A DNA stretch of 64,000 bases from Clostridium thermosuccinogenes. Lineage in GTDB: Bacteria > Bacillota > Clostridia > Acetivibrionales > DSM-5807. Positions 45,374 to 53,753 of this stretch are shown in pieces. Position numbers and translations under genes: made by a program. Every line of letters starts with the position of its first letter. The stretch's first letter is position 1. Location: the NCBI RefSeq assembly GCF_002896855.1, contig NZ_CP021850.1, forward strand, positions 2,753,665-2,817,664, in the 5' to 3' direction. The notes under the pieces are model-generated. The model worked only from the letters and a program-made list of their open reading frames with translations, did no database searches and had not been told where the DNA came from.

Positions 45374-46066
45374 TTACGGGGCAATGTCAGCATTAATTTG
45401 ATCTGGATCAGGATATATGATATATTTTTTATCTACTTTATGTGTTTTTCCACCATACCAAGATACTATTGCATAATCGTCTGTATATCTAACAGCAACT
45501 TCATCCCAACTTACAGTTTCACCCGTATCTAAATCAACGCAGTCTTCTGCAAGGGTAACCGGATAAGTCAAAAGTTCTTTATTTTCATTCGTATAGGTTA
45601 CCAGAGAACTCCAGGGTACCCAACCTATTGTATCACTGGTAGAATCAAATTGGTGAAAGTGTATTAGTGCCCACAGATCACTTTCTGTAGCCTCTCCGAT
45701 GTTGTATGGTTCAGCGTGAACTGTAACTAATACATCAACAAGCTGATAGGAAATCCTACGATTTGTTTTCGCATCTTTATTTGGTATTCCTTTGACATCC
45801 ACATTATCCAATGTCATCATTTTATATCCACATATTTTCTCAGGAATCATATGTACTTCAGGTGCCGCATCTCTAATATTAGTTTCAGGTGTTTTCTCAA
45901 TTAGTTTTTCTAGTTTTTCAATTTTGTCCTCTGCTGTTTGTAGTTTTTCAGTCAAATCTGCTATTTGAGATTCCAATTCTTGTCTCTGTTTGTCTTTTAT
46001 ATTTAGAGAACATCCTGATAGTAACAATGCAACTATCAAGCAAAAATAGCAAAATACTTTCTTCAT
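45374..46066 (-). CDS. Lipoprotein with N-terminal coiled coil
   Basis: 230 residues. Lipoprotein signal ending LLLSGC, then a coiled coil (about residues 25-60, LESQIADLTEKLQTAEDKIE), then an SH3-like beta-rich domain (DTIGWVPWSSLVTY) and a C-terminal WYGGKTHKVDKKY segment. Surface-exposed; possibly wall-associated. ATG with GGAGGG about 12 bases upstream. Single gene; function unknown. Confidence 0.8.
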   Translation of the reverse strand: MKKVFCYFCLIVALLLSGCSLNIKDKQRQELESQIADLTEKLQTAEDKIEKLEKLIEKTPETNIRDAAPEVHMIPEKICGYKMMTLDNVDVKGIPNKDAKTNRRISYQLVDVLVTVHAEPYNIGEATESDLWALIHFHQFDSTSDTIGWVPWSSLVTYTNENKELLTYPVTLAEDCVDLDTGETVSWDEVAVRYTDDYAIVSWYGGKTHKVDKKYIIYPDPDQINADIAP

Positions 46067-46721
46067 GTTCTATATATTCCCTCCTATTATGAAAGGTCAA
46101 TATCCGAATAATTTCATCTACTGTCTGGTGTATATCTCTGGTCCTATAAAGACATGGTATGCCACGTCGAAAATCAAATCTATTATGGACAATATTAACC
46201 TTCCAACTCTTATTAACCAGACATCAGCTACCACAAGGAACCAATAATTCTCATTGAAATCCTGATTTTACTCTGTTAACTATACAAGATTATACCTAAG
46301 CAAGGCTCTCATCCTCTACATACCAGCCCAGGTAATGACATTCCTCTACTCTTATTTAGAACAAAGTTTCGGTATCAAAGTTACGTAATTTTCTAAGTAT
46401 ACCATGTTTGCAATTAAGGCCCAAACATTGCTACTTATTTTTCAAAAAGCGTTCCGAGAGCAAGCAATATAACATCGCTCTCTCTCACAACGAAGAGGCT
46501 AGTGCAGCTCATATACGCCTTAGAAAATTTCGACATATATTAAATCCCTTCCACCTAATCCACTAACCATAACCATTTTCTGGACACCAATCGTAATACT
46601 CTTTTAGTCATGCTTGTTTTACTTATTTACCTGTTTTGATGCTGCACAGTGTAATAAAAGTAGCTTTAAATTTCAAGCTTAAGTTTTAATTGCTAATCTT
46701 TTTATAAATTTAGCATTGTAT
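46067..46721. other. Non-coding gap
   Basis: About 650 bases without a supported gene; short frames lack ribosome sites. It contains the promoter area of the lipoprotein gene at its left end. No repeats seen. Confidence 0.4.
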
Positions 46722-46759
46722 TTCAGGTTGGATACAACCACCTTTGTATCCAACCTGAA
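46722..46759. terminator. Very strong hairpin after the secreted peptidase gene
   Basis: A 16-bp perfect stem (46722-46737 with 46744-46759, core CAGGTTGGATACAA) has a 6-base loop and lies 28 bases past the stop of the leftward gene 46788-47831. It lacks a T-run; terminator or mRNA 3'-end protector. Confidence 0.7.
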
Positions 46760-46787
46760 TAGATATATTGAGCAAAGCTATACTTAG

Positions 46788-47831
46788 TTAGAATTTTGAT
46801 ATTGGTATATAATTATTTTTACTTAGCTGATCATATGTCCAAAATGTTAACTGAGCCTGGTAGGGAGTTTGTTCATAACAAACAACATATGAAGTGTTAT
46901 AATCAGAACCACTCGGAGGTGTCTCAAAGTTTATGGTTATCAAGAACATATGATTCCCCGAAGTATTGGTTACTACAGCGTCCCCCTTTTGAAGATCTGC
47001 ATAGCTATCAAGAGGTTCGAAATCTTCTTCAAATTTCCACGTGTTGTATCTGTTATCACCTTGATAGGGTAATCCCCATGTAATAGCTACAAATGCAGAG
47101 CAATCATTTCCGTATTTCGGCATGATTTTACCACCAGACGTATAGTTACTATAAAAATCATCTTTATCCATTGCAGACATGAATTCATTATCATCAACTT
47201 GATACCATGTTTGCGAATATGGTATTCCGGTATATGTAGTACCTGCATAAAATGTTTTATCATTCTTCCACCCTCTTACATTTTTGGTTGGCTTCCAACG
47301 CAAGTATACCATATCCATCGCTTTCTGAGCAATTGCAAGACGCTGAGAAGATTCTGAACTTGTAGACTTTAGTGAATCTAGTGTACTAGTTTCGAGCGAA
47401 CGAATAAGGGATTCAGGTATCTCATCTAAAACAGTTACATTTATTATTTGTACTTTATCTTCATAAGAGATGGTAATCGTTGCAGTACCTACCCCTGTTG
47501 CAAGGATACGTCCTTCATAACCAACTGCAACGTCAACATTGCTTGATTCATATTTAACTAGCGTTTCATCAACGTCAAAGCCAGCTTTACTAAAATCTAT
47601 AAACGATGACATACCGACAAAATTAATTGTAATGTCTGTTACAGAAGCAACTCTATGTGTTAACGAAGCTGGGATAAAATCAATAAATTCTGATTCCTTA
47701 TTAAAGGTTATAATAGAAGAAAGTATTCCTTCGGCGTCGGCTTCGGTTGCTGATGCGGTAAGTCCAGTACAAGGAAGCATAAGCACATACATTAAAAACA
47801 AGCAAAATAATTTGAAACTAAATTTCTTCAT
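46788..47831 (-). CDS. Secreted protein with Big2-like and NlpC/P60- or CHAP-like domains
   Basis: 347 residues. Sec signal (about residues 1-28, ending TASATEA). A bacterial-Ig-2-like segment (GYEGRILATGVGTATITISY) follows. The C-terminal cysteine-peptidase-like domain has YGNDCSAFVAITWGL (candidate Cys nucleophile), DLQKGDAVVT and SGNHMFLI (candidate catalytic His). Likely a cell-wall hydrolase or amidase outside the cell. AAGGAG lies 7 bases before ATG. Monocistronic; ends in a strong hairpin. Confidence 0.82.
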   Translation of the reverse strand: MKKFSFKLFCLFLMYVLMLPCTGLTASATEADAEGILSSIITFNKESEFIDFIPASLTHRVASVTDITINFVGMSSFIDFSKAGFDVDETLVKYESSNVDVAVGYEGRILATGVGTATITISYEDKVQIINVTVLDEIPESLIRSLETSTLDSLKSTSSESSQRLAIAQKAMDMVYLRWKPTKNVRGWKNDKTFYAGTTYTGIPYSQTWYQVDDNEFMSAMDKDDFYSNYTSGGKIMPKYGNDCSAFVAITWGLPYQGDNRYNTWKFEEDFEPLDSYADLQKGDAVVTNTSGNHMFLITINFETPPSGSDYNTSYVVCYEQTPYQAQLTFWTYDQLSKNNYIPISKF

Positions 47832-48391
47832 TGCGGATCTCCTTTCATAAAATACGTAGTAAGTTTATGCTTTCACTACAAGCTTGATTAATTGAGCATA
47901 TCAATGTAATTATCTCAACTTAATTAGATACAATTAAAAGCTCGAAAAGAATTTGATAGATTCCATCTTTTGACCTTTCCATCAGAATCACTTACTCACA
48001 TTGTCTGGTAGACCTCATATATTGTCACGGGTCTTTATCTTCACTAACATATGTCTTTCATATGTAAAATCGTACATTTTTTCTAGTTAATAATAAATGA
48101 TATCTTTAGTATTTTTTCATTGTGTTGCACACTCCTTTCTGAGTTGATCATGTTTGATAGACGGCACCTAATCTTTGCCTAAAAATATTATGTACATTGT
48201 TAGTTTGAGTTCTTGATTAACAGCATATTTCACGCACCTCCTTGTACAATTAATATTGTATTAAATCAGTGACCAAAGCCACTGTTTGACCCATCAATTT
48301 TTATAGTTAACATAACATTTTAAGCTTCATACTTTTCCAAACATCAAGCACATCATCCGGCTTCACATCTTAGCCATTATGCCAGCATCTG
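47832..48391. other. Non-coding gap
   Basis: About 560 AT-rich bases upstream of the secreted peptidase gene (its promoter must lie here) and left of the IS110 element. No gene supported. Confidence 0.4.
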
Positions 48392-48421
48392 TTGGCCTGA
48401 ACTTTGACAATCATGTATAAT
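48392..48421 (+). promoter_or_regulatory. Promoter in front of the IS110 non-coding RNA candidate
   Basis: TTGGCC (48392-48397), 18 bases, TATAAT (48416-48421), pointing into the structured 48428-48605 segment rather than being placed directly before the transposase gene. Confidence 0.5.
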
Positions 48422-48427
48422 ATTTTC

Positions 48428-48605
48428 CGGACTTGGAAGGTGTGTGTTTCACCTCCTGGGACGGACCTTAGCGGGCCGATTACCCGTAAAAAAGAGTATT
48501 TATCCATTCCGGTAAGTCTACATGATTTGGCTGGTTGAGGCCAGCTTAAAGCTGGTTCCTCGTGTCACATGCAAGGTTGTTTGCTTACATGGGAAGGAAT
48601 GGAGA
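48428..48605 (+). ncRNA. Candidate IS110 bridge RNA
   Basis: About 178 bases between a promoter and the transposase gene with dense pairing. TCCATTCC (48503-48510) pairs with GGAATGGA (48596-48603), enclosing the rest. CCAGC (48541-48545) pairs with GCTGG (48551-48555), alternatively with GCTGG at 48530-48534. Other short stems lie in 48563-48592. IS110-group elements carry a bridge RNA of about this size in the left end, upstream of the recombinase gene. The target and donor loops were not deduced. Confidence 0.5.
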
Positions 48606-48643
48606 CTTTTAAGTCCATTCATCTTGTAAAGGAGGCATTTTTT

Positions 48644-49933
48644 ATGAATTTCAGACCTATGGCAGGAATCGATGTAGGTAAATTCTTTAGTGAGATGGCA
48701 ATTCTTTCTCCATCCAATGAAGTAATTGCCCGCATGAAGATCCGCCATGATTCCAGTTCTGACGTTGAAAGAGCCGTTAAATTACTGAAAAAAACGGAAA
48801 AGGACTTTGATTCTAGGCCTTTCGTCGTCATGGAATCCACCGGGCACTATCACAAAATCCTTTTCCATTCACTTTGTAAAGCTGGATTTGAGGTTTCCAT
48901 CATAAACCCCATCCAAACTGATTCTATCAAAAATATTGGAATCAGGAAAGTGAAAAATGATAAAGTTGATGCCCGGAAAATTGCCCTGCTATACAGATTT
49001 CAGGAGCTTAAAACTACTAATATCCCAGATGAAGATATTGAATGTCTGCGAAGCCTTTGCCGACAGTACTACAAGCTCTCTGACGAACTTACTGCCTACA
49101 AAAACAGGCTTACAGGTATTGTTGACCAACTCATGCTAAACTTCAAGGATGTATTCCCTAACATCTTTTCAAAGGCTGCTCTCGCAGTATTAGAAAAATA
49201 TCCTACGCCTGTGCATATTCTTAAAGCCAACAGAAACAAGTTGATTGCACTGATACAAAAGAATTCCCGCAGAAGCCTTAAGTGGTCAACTGCAAAGTAT
49301 GAGCTTTTGGTCTCCAAGGCCAGAGAATTTGCACCTTTGAGCATTAATAACTCTTCAAATATTGCCATGCTTGGGGTGTATATCTCTATGATTAAAACCT
49401 TGGAGGAAAACCTTGAGAAAGTCCTCAAAGCCATTCGTTCATTGATTGCTGAAGATATGGCAAAGGACATACCCATGCTGGCACTGACTCTCGAGCTTCT
49501 ACAAAGCATTCCAGGTATAGGACTTATCTCTGCTGTTACCATTCTGGCTGAAATTGGCGACTTTTCAGCTTTTTCAAAGCCAGGCAAGCTAGTTGCTTAT
49601 TTCGGCATTGACCCCTCTGTAATGCAGTCCGGAGAGTTTACCGGCACACAAAACAAGATGTCAAAAAGGGGGTCAAGGCTGCTTCGCAGGGTACTTTTCA
49701 CAATTGCTCTTGCTAATATCCGCACTAAGCGTGACAAAACAGCTTGCAACCCTGTACTGATGGAATATTACAAAAACAAATGCCAGAACAAGCCTAAAAA
49801 AGTGGCCTTAGGAGCTGTTATGCGTAAGCTTGTTAATTATATTTTTGCTGTTCTTAGGGATAGAAAGCCTTATCAGCTACGTAGCCCTCAGGAACATGCG
49901 AAGAATCTTGCAGCAAAGCATACAGCAGCTTAA
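48644..49933 (+). CDS. IS110-family transposase (DEDD recombinase)
   Basis: 429 residues. The N-terminal RuvC-like DEDD domain has MAGIDVGKFFSEM (Asp), FVVMESTGHYHK (Glu) and RKVKNDKVDARKIA (Asp). A coiled-coil middle follows. The C-terminal Tnp20 domain has LLQSIPGIGLISAVTILAEI, then FGIDPSVMQSGEF and KMSKRGSRLLRRVLF, which carries the serine region. ATG 48644 is set by AAAGGAGG 8 bases upstream. Intact. Confidence 0.93.
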   Translation: MNFRPMAGIDVGKFFSEMAILSPSNEVIARMKIRHDSSSDVERAVKLLKKTEKDFDSRPFVVMESTGHYHKILFHSLCKAGFEVSIINPIQTDSIKNIGIRKVKNDKVDARKIALLYRFQELKTTNIPDEDIECLRSLCRQYYKLSDELTAYKNRLTGIVDQLMLNFKDVFPNIFSKAALAVLEKYPTPVHILKANRNKLIALIQKNSRRSLKWSTAKYELLVSKAREFAPLSINNSSNIAMLGVYISMIKTLEENLEKVLKAIRSLIAEDMAKDIPMLALTLELLQSIPGIGLISAVTILAEIGDFSAFSKPGKLVAYFGIDPSVMQSGEFTGTQNKMSKRGSRLLRRVLFTIALANIRTKRDKTACNPVLMEYYKNKCQNKPKKVALGAVMRKLVNYIFAVLRDRKPYQLRSPQEHAKNLAAKHTAA

Positions 49934-49945
49934 TAGTACTGTTAC

Positions 49946-49971
49946 TTGATGTTTAGTTTTCAAAGAGCAAC
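49946..49971 (-). promoter_or_regulatory. boxA-like motif beside IS110
   Basis: The minus strand reads TTGCTCTTTGAAAACTAAAC, resembling the Firmicute boxA/rRNA-leader motif (TGTTCTTTGAAAACT). A related copy is at 63639. Function here unclear. Confidence 0.3.
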
Positions 49972-50047
49972 TTACTATTTTGGACCAGCTATTTTATGTC
50001 TACTTCACCTGGGTGGTCTTGTTGTCATGCCTTTTTTAGCTCATGTG

Positions 50048-50079
50048 TTTTTTGAAAAATTCTTTTATTTTTCAAAAAA
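50048..50079. repeat. AT-only hairpin right of IS110
   Basis: TTTTTTGAAAAA (50048-50059) and TTTTTCAAAAAA (50068-50079) are perfect complements; possible bidirectional terminator. Confidence 0.5.
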
Positions 50080-51106
50080 AGCTCTTGACTTTAATTAGCT
50101 GGTCTTTTTCTTAATAAATTATACAAATTTATTGCTTTCATATTTAACATTACAAAAACCTGTTAAAATCACATTGTTTTTTTAAAAAATCCACATATTT
50201 CCATAAGTTTTGCATGCTCATTAATTAAAGCTTAATGCAGTAGTAACTTATGGTACTTTTGACAAATCTCCGATACTCATGCAAATGATAATTATAGCGA
50301 CCGATTAGGTTTAGGCTCTGAAGCTTTGCGGTCTTTTCTCTTTCTTTACCAATTACAGAATTTCCCGATATTATTGGCAAGCAGGGTGAATGGCACGTCA
50401 TTCCCACGTATCGCTCATTTTTTATTAAGCAAAAATGGCCTTACTCTACTGGTTGGTGCTCTGCTCCAAACATCGTCAGATGGTTGCTTCCTCTTCCGTT
50501 TGTTAAGCGCCTGCAGAGCTGCTACGTGTTTTTTCGGGAAAGCTTCTATATTTTTGAGTTGTATAAAGATTGGAATCTACCGACGTAGATTTTCATATTC
50601 CAAAACAGTGGGTAAACTACGCTAAAGAAAGCTTGTACTTTATTACCGTCCACAGATTTTTCATAAATTCTCTGGCTTGACAGTAACCCTGGTAGAGATG
50701 CTTTTTCTCCGCATGGTAGACAGCATAGTACTGCCTCTAAGTGTTGAAGAAAAGAAGATTTTTATTGTCAAAACGTTAAATACTTTTTTGACTGACTGAT
50801 ACTCCCACATGTTTCGCAAGGATTTTTTGCTGTAACCAGCACTGCGGTATTGGACATAAACCTTCTATATCCGTTTGAAATTCGATATATGTTTATGCAG
50901 CTCGGAGATCTATTTAATTTAACTCTTTGCCTGCTTGATTTTTTCAGAAAGTCCACTAAAAACGGCAGTTGCTTCCGAAGTTGTTTCTTTAATTGGGTAT
51001 AATGTTATTCCATCCAGGTACAATTTCTATTCTCATAAGCTGATACAATCCCACCGAATGTCGCGAAAGGCTGTTTTAGTTTATTTATTGCGTGATAAAT
51101 ATCCTT
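50080..51106. other. Worn-out intergenic region
   Basis: About 1 kb with no intact gene. On the minus strand short protein-like pieces survive: one around 50614-50740 reads RQYYAVYHAEKKHLYQGYCQ and another near 50919-51015 ends TAVFSGLSEKIKQAKS. Neither has a start or a recognisable family. Best explained as gene debris next to the IS110. Confidence 0.4.
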
Positions 51107-51997
51107 TTAAATAGATTTTGAGTATATAAAAATATCCTTCCTTTTGTCCCATCCTGTTGATGCCCAGAAAGCATTGCCAACAGCATTGTCGGCGAAAACA
51201 ACAAGGTGGCATTTGTTAATTCCTTCCGATTTAAGCTTTTCAAGGCTCGTTTCGACAAGTCTTCGACCAATGCCTTTTCCCCGATACTCTTCAACAACAG
51301 TCACATGATAGATATGGCCTCTGCGTCCGTCATGACCACAAAGAACTGTCCCGATTATTCTATCCCCGTGTCTGCAAACATAGCTCAATCCTTTGTTCCT
51401 TAGCAAAAACTTCTGAATATTCTCTTTTTTGTCGGCATCACTCAATCCCATTCCTGGAGTATTGCTCCATAGTTTATAAACTTCATCGTAATCTTCTATC
51501 TGCATTTCTTGTATTGCCACGTCCGAAACAAAAGGCATTTTCATTGGTATATAGGTAATGCCGTCCCGGGTTGTCTTATCTCCAACCGGTTCAAATCCAA
51601 GCCTTTTATAGATGTTTTCGGCATAGGGCGATGAATTCACAGTTATCTCTGTCAGATCAGGTCTGATTTTCCTGCATTTATCAATTGCCCTGTCAAGAAG
51701 CTCTCTCTCTATCCCTTGCTGCTGATAATCCTTGTTAACAGATAAAAGACATATTTGATTGTAGTCCCTAACAGCAATAACTCCAACCGGAGTCTTCCCG
51801 TCCCAGCAGCAGATAGCAAACATTCCGGCTGAATCTGTGGACTCATTAATCTCATCCGACTGTATGAAATTCTTAAAAAACTCGACTCCTTTATCTGAAT
51901 AGTCAGATGCAGTAAACTCATCAAATACCTCTCTCCCGGCATCTGTTATTATCTGTTCCTGACCGCTCATCATTTCACTGTATATGTAATTTCCCAA
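51107..51997 (-). CDS. Tandem GNAT acetyltransferase
   Basis: 296 residues with two GNAT folds. The N-terminal one (about 1-155) has a degenerate acetyl-CoA loop, VNKDYQQQGIERELLDRAI. The C-terminal one (160-296) is canonical, VTVVEEYRGKGIGRRLVETS, and ends with AVGNAFWASTGWDKR. Translation starts at TTG 51997 with AGGAGGG 7 bases ahead. Single gene. Substrate unknown; the first domain may be structural. Confidence 0.87.
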   Translation of the reverse strand: MGNYIYSEMMSGQEQIITDAGREVFDEFTASDYSDKGVEFFKNFIQSDEINESTDSAGMFAICCWDGKTPVGVIAVRDYNQICLLSVNKDYQQQGIERELLDRAIDKCRKIRPDLTEITVNSSPYAENIYKRLGFEPVGDKTTRDGITYIPMKMPFVSDVAIQEMQIEDYDEVYKLWSNTPGMGLSDADKKENIQKFLLRNKGLSYVCRHGDRIIGTVLCGHDGRRGHIYHVTVVEEYRGKGIGRRLVETSLEKLKSEGINKCHLVVFADNAVGNAFWASTGWDKRKDIFIYSKSI

Positions 51998-52198
51998 GCC
52001 TTCTCCCTCCTATTTTCTATTGAATAAATAATAGATTTTTCAGTTCTCCCGGAATAAAAATACTGCTCATTTTGAAAAAGCCATGAGAAAAATCGATGCA
52101 ACCTTGAATGGAGAGGATAAAAAATATATCTCATTTTACAGGTTCTCTTTTTAAAAGGTAATATTAATAACATGAATTACAAAGTTGAATCTATCTAT

Positions 52199-52321
52199 TT
52201 ATCCTCTAAATCCGTTAATGATGGATGCCATTCTTTCGGTGCATCTACAAAGCATATCCATATTATACCAACCTGCCGCCATGCTTTCAATTGCCTGTTC
52301 TATTATATTAATTTTGTGCAA
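52199..52321 (-). CDS. Possible small protein, TTG start
   Basis: Forty residues (HKINIIEQAIESMAAGWYNM, DMLCRCTERMASIINGFRG) starting at TTG 52319-52321 with AGGAGGA 9 bases upstream, amphipathic helical. It overlaps the end of the frame at 52308-52430. The strong ribosome site argues for translation, though it may be a frameshifted remnant together with its neighbour. Confidence 0.4.
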   Translation of the reverse strand: MHKINIIEQAIESMAAGWYNMDMLCRCTERMASIINGFRG

Positions 52322-52430
52322 ACGAAAAAATCCTCCTCATTTCTGCCGTTCGCTCAAAGCATTCGGTCAACAGTTGCGGCTTTCTGGCAAAGCAGCCTTT
52401 CCTCTCAGTTTCAATGTCTAAGACCTTCAT
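52308..52430 (-). CDS. Possible small protein upstream of the TTG frame
   Basis: Forty residues from ATG 52430 (MKVLDIETERKGCFARKPQL, then LTECFERTAEMRRIFSFAQN). The ribosome site is weak. The end overlaps the next small frame by 14 bases, with that frame's AGGAGG inside this one. The two may be one broken gene. Not recognised. Confidence 0.3.
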   Translation of the reverse strand: MKVLDIETERKGCFARKPQLLTECFERTAEMRRIFSFAQN

Positions 52431-52487
52431 GTCCAGTCTTTCTCATACACCTACTGCCCTTCTACTCCTGTTCCTAAAGATGACATG

Positions 52488-52526
52488 AAAATATACCGCC
52501 TGCTTTTCAAGCAGACGGTATATTTT
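52488..52526. terminator. Terminator after the MerR/GyrI gene
   Basis: AAAATATACCG (52488-52498) and CGGTATATTTT (52516-52526) pair, with an inner CTGCTT/AAGCAG stem and one mismatch. The U-rich arm reads in both directions. It lies 12 bases beyond the stop of the gene at 52538. Confidence 0.8.
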
Positions 52527-52537
52527 ATAACTTTATG

Positions 52538-53371
52538 CTACGATTTTTTACTATTTATTTTTTTTACCGGGAAGCAAACCTCCGTTACAAGCTCATCCGG
52601 GTTTTGCGTTTGTGCCGGACTAACATGGTAGATAATGAACATTGCTCCGTTAAAGTCATAGTTATTGTCCCTAATCCAATTTGCCACTGCCTGATTCACT
52701 TCTATAAGCTGATCGTAGCTTCCTTTGAAAGTTGCAGAAGCAACAAGCTCGGATGGAACGTTTTTGAACTCCACATTCTCCGTGTTTTGATAGCTTCCCT
52801 GCACTGAAATCTGTATTTCCACGTCCGGGTCGTGTTCTTTGAATTCCTTATCATGAAAGATGGCAATGGAATTGCAGGGGTTGGCATACTGCACCTTTTG
52901 AGAAGCTATTTCCTTCATCATCTGCTCCCAAAGCATGCCCTCCTTGTCATAGGAGGGTATTGTTTTTCTGAGACTTGCCACATATCGCTGCGGCATTTCC
53001 TTTAAAACAACGCTATACTTCATTACATTATCCTCCTTCCCTATCCGATTTATGGTTGTCTCAAGAATCTGCAATTGCCTGCTGGTTTTCTCCGCCAGTT
53101 CTTTCAGTTCCGCCTGTTTTAACAAAAGGTATTCCTTCAAAGCCTGTGAATCATTGTAAGTTTTCAGAATCTCAGAAATAACAGACAAGCTGAACCCCAT
53201 ATCCTTGAGAGAATTTATTCTATTTGCCACAAGCAGTTGCTCTTCGCTGTAATACCGGTAACCGGTAAACTCATCAATCCTCTCAGGCACAAGCAGTCCG
53301 ATTTCGTCGTAATGACGCAGCATGCGAATACTGATTCTTGACAGTTTTGAGAAATCTCCGATTTTCAACAT
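52538..53371 (-). CDS. MerR-family regulator with GyrI-like ligand domain
   Basis: 277 residues. MerR winged helix at 1-70 (MLKIGDFSKLSRISIRMLRH, YDEIGLLVPERIDEFTGYRY), coiled coil at 80-118, and a GyrI/SOUL-like effector-binding domain to the end (VVLKEMPQRYVASLRKTIPS, then AMFIIYHVSPAQTQNPDELV). BmrR/TipA-type multidrug-sensing activators share this layout. ATG 53369-53371 has GAGGA 7 bases ahead. Its promoter has the 19-base spacer typical of MerR control, so it probably autoregulates. No drug exporter gene adjoins. Confidence 0.88.
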   Translation of the reverse strand: MLKIGDFSKLSRISIRMLRHYDEIGLLVPERIDEFTGYRYYSEEQLLVANRINSLKDMGFSLSVISEILKTYNDSQALKEYLLLKQAELKELAEKTSRQLQILETTINRIGKEDNVMKYSVVLKEMPQRYVASLRKTIPSYDKEGMLWEQMMKEIASQKVQYANPCNSIAIFHDKEFKEHDPDVEIQISVQGSYQNTENVEFKNVPSELVASATFKGSYDQLIEVNQAVANWIRDNNYDFNGAMFIIYHVSPAQTQNPDELVTEVCFPVKKINSKKS

Positions 53372-53383
53372 AATATAATCCTC

Positions 53384-53395
53384 ACACACGTGTGT
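53384..53395. repeat. 12-bp palindrome in the MerR leader
   Basis: ACACACGTGTGT, perfect, just upstream of the ribosome site; possible secondary operator. Confidence 0.4.
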
Positions 53396-53414
53396 ATTTT
53401 TTGAGCTCATTTTT

Positions 53415-53445
53415 AGTTTAGAGTATACCATAATGTGAGAGTCAA
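53415..53445 (-). promoter_or_regulatory. MerR-type promoter with 19-base spacer
   Basis: Minus strand TTGACT (53440-53445), exactly 19 bases, TAAACT (53415-53420). The spacer is partly dyadic around CATAATG. Over-long spacers that the regulator untwists are characteristic of MerR targets. Confidence 0.7.
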
Positions 53446-53753
53446 TAAATTTTTTGAAAGTTTATATTAAAACCTCCTGTATTTTTTCTAAGTCGAACAG
53501 AAAACATGGTCTGGAAATTAGAGCGGTAGACTGGTATACTCCCGAACTTCTTCCTGATTAGAACCCTCTGGGTTCTGACTGGTAAGGATCACCACCGAAT
53601 ACTTCTCACTGACGCGCCACAAAAATTGCAGACATATTAAAATGTGGCAGATTGGAGAGGAAAGATAAAGCTCATCGCTACCATGTGAAAAAATATAAAT
53701 AAGGCAGTAGTACTGGTGCTTAAAATGCTTATTATATACAGAAATGGTAAGTA
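53446..53753. other. Non-coding gap
   Basis: About 308 bases between two leftward genes; no structure or gene supported. Confidence 0.35.

Larger units (their letters stand above)
48392..50079 (+). mobile_element. IS110-family insertion sequence (ends not determined)
   Basis: Covers the promoter, structured left end, transposase gene and right flank to a long AT hairpin (50048-50079). TTCACCT-TGGG-type sequence occurs at both sides (48448-48460; about 50004-50013) and could mark the junctions. IS110 elements lack clear terminal repeats and target duplications, so exact borders cannot be set from one copy. Confidence 0.5.

Noticed and set aside
46722-46759. Calling the 16-bp hairpin a certain rho-independent terminator
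   Set aside because: There is no T-run on either side; a 3'-end stabiliser is equally possible.
50326-50625. 99-codon frame on the plus strand
   Set aside because: No ribosome site and unlikely amino-acid composition; the opposite strand carries protein-like debris instead.
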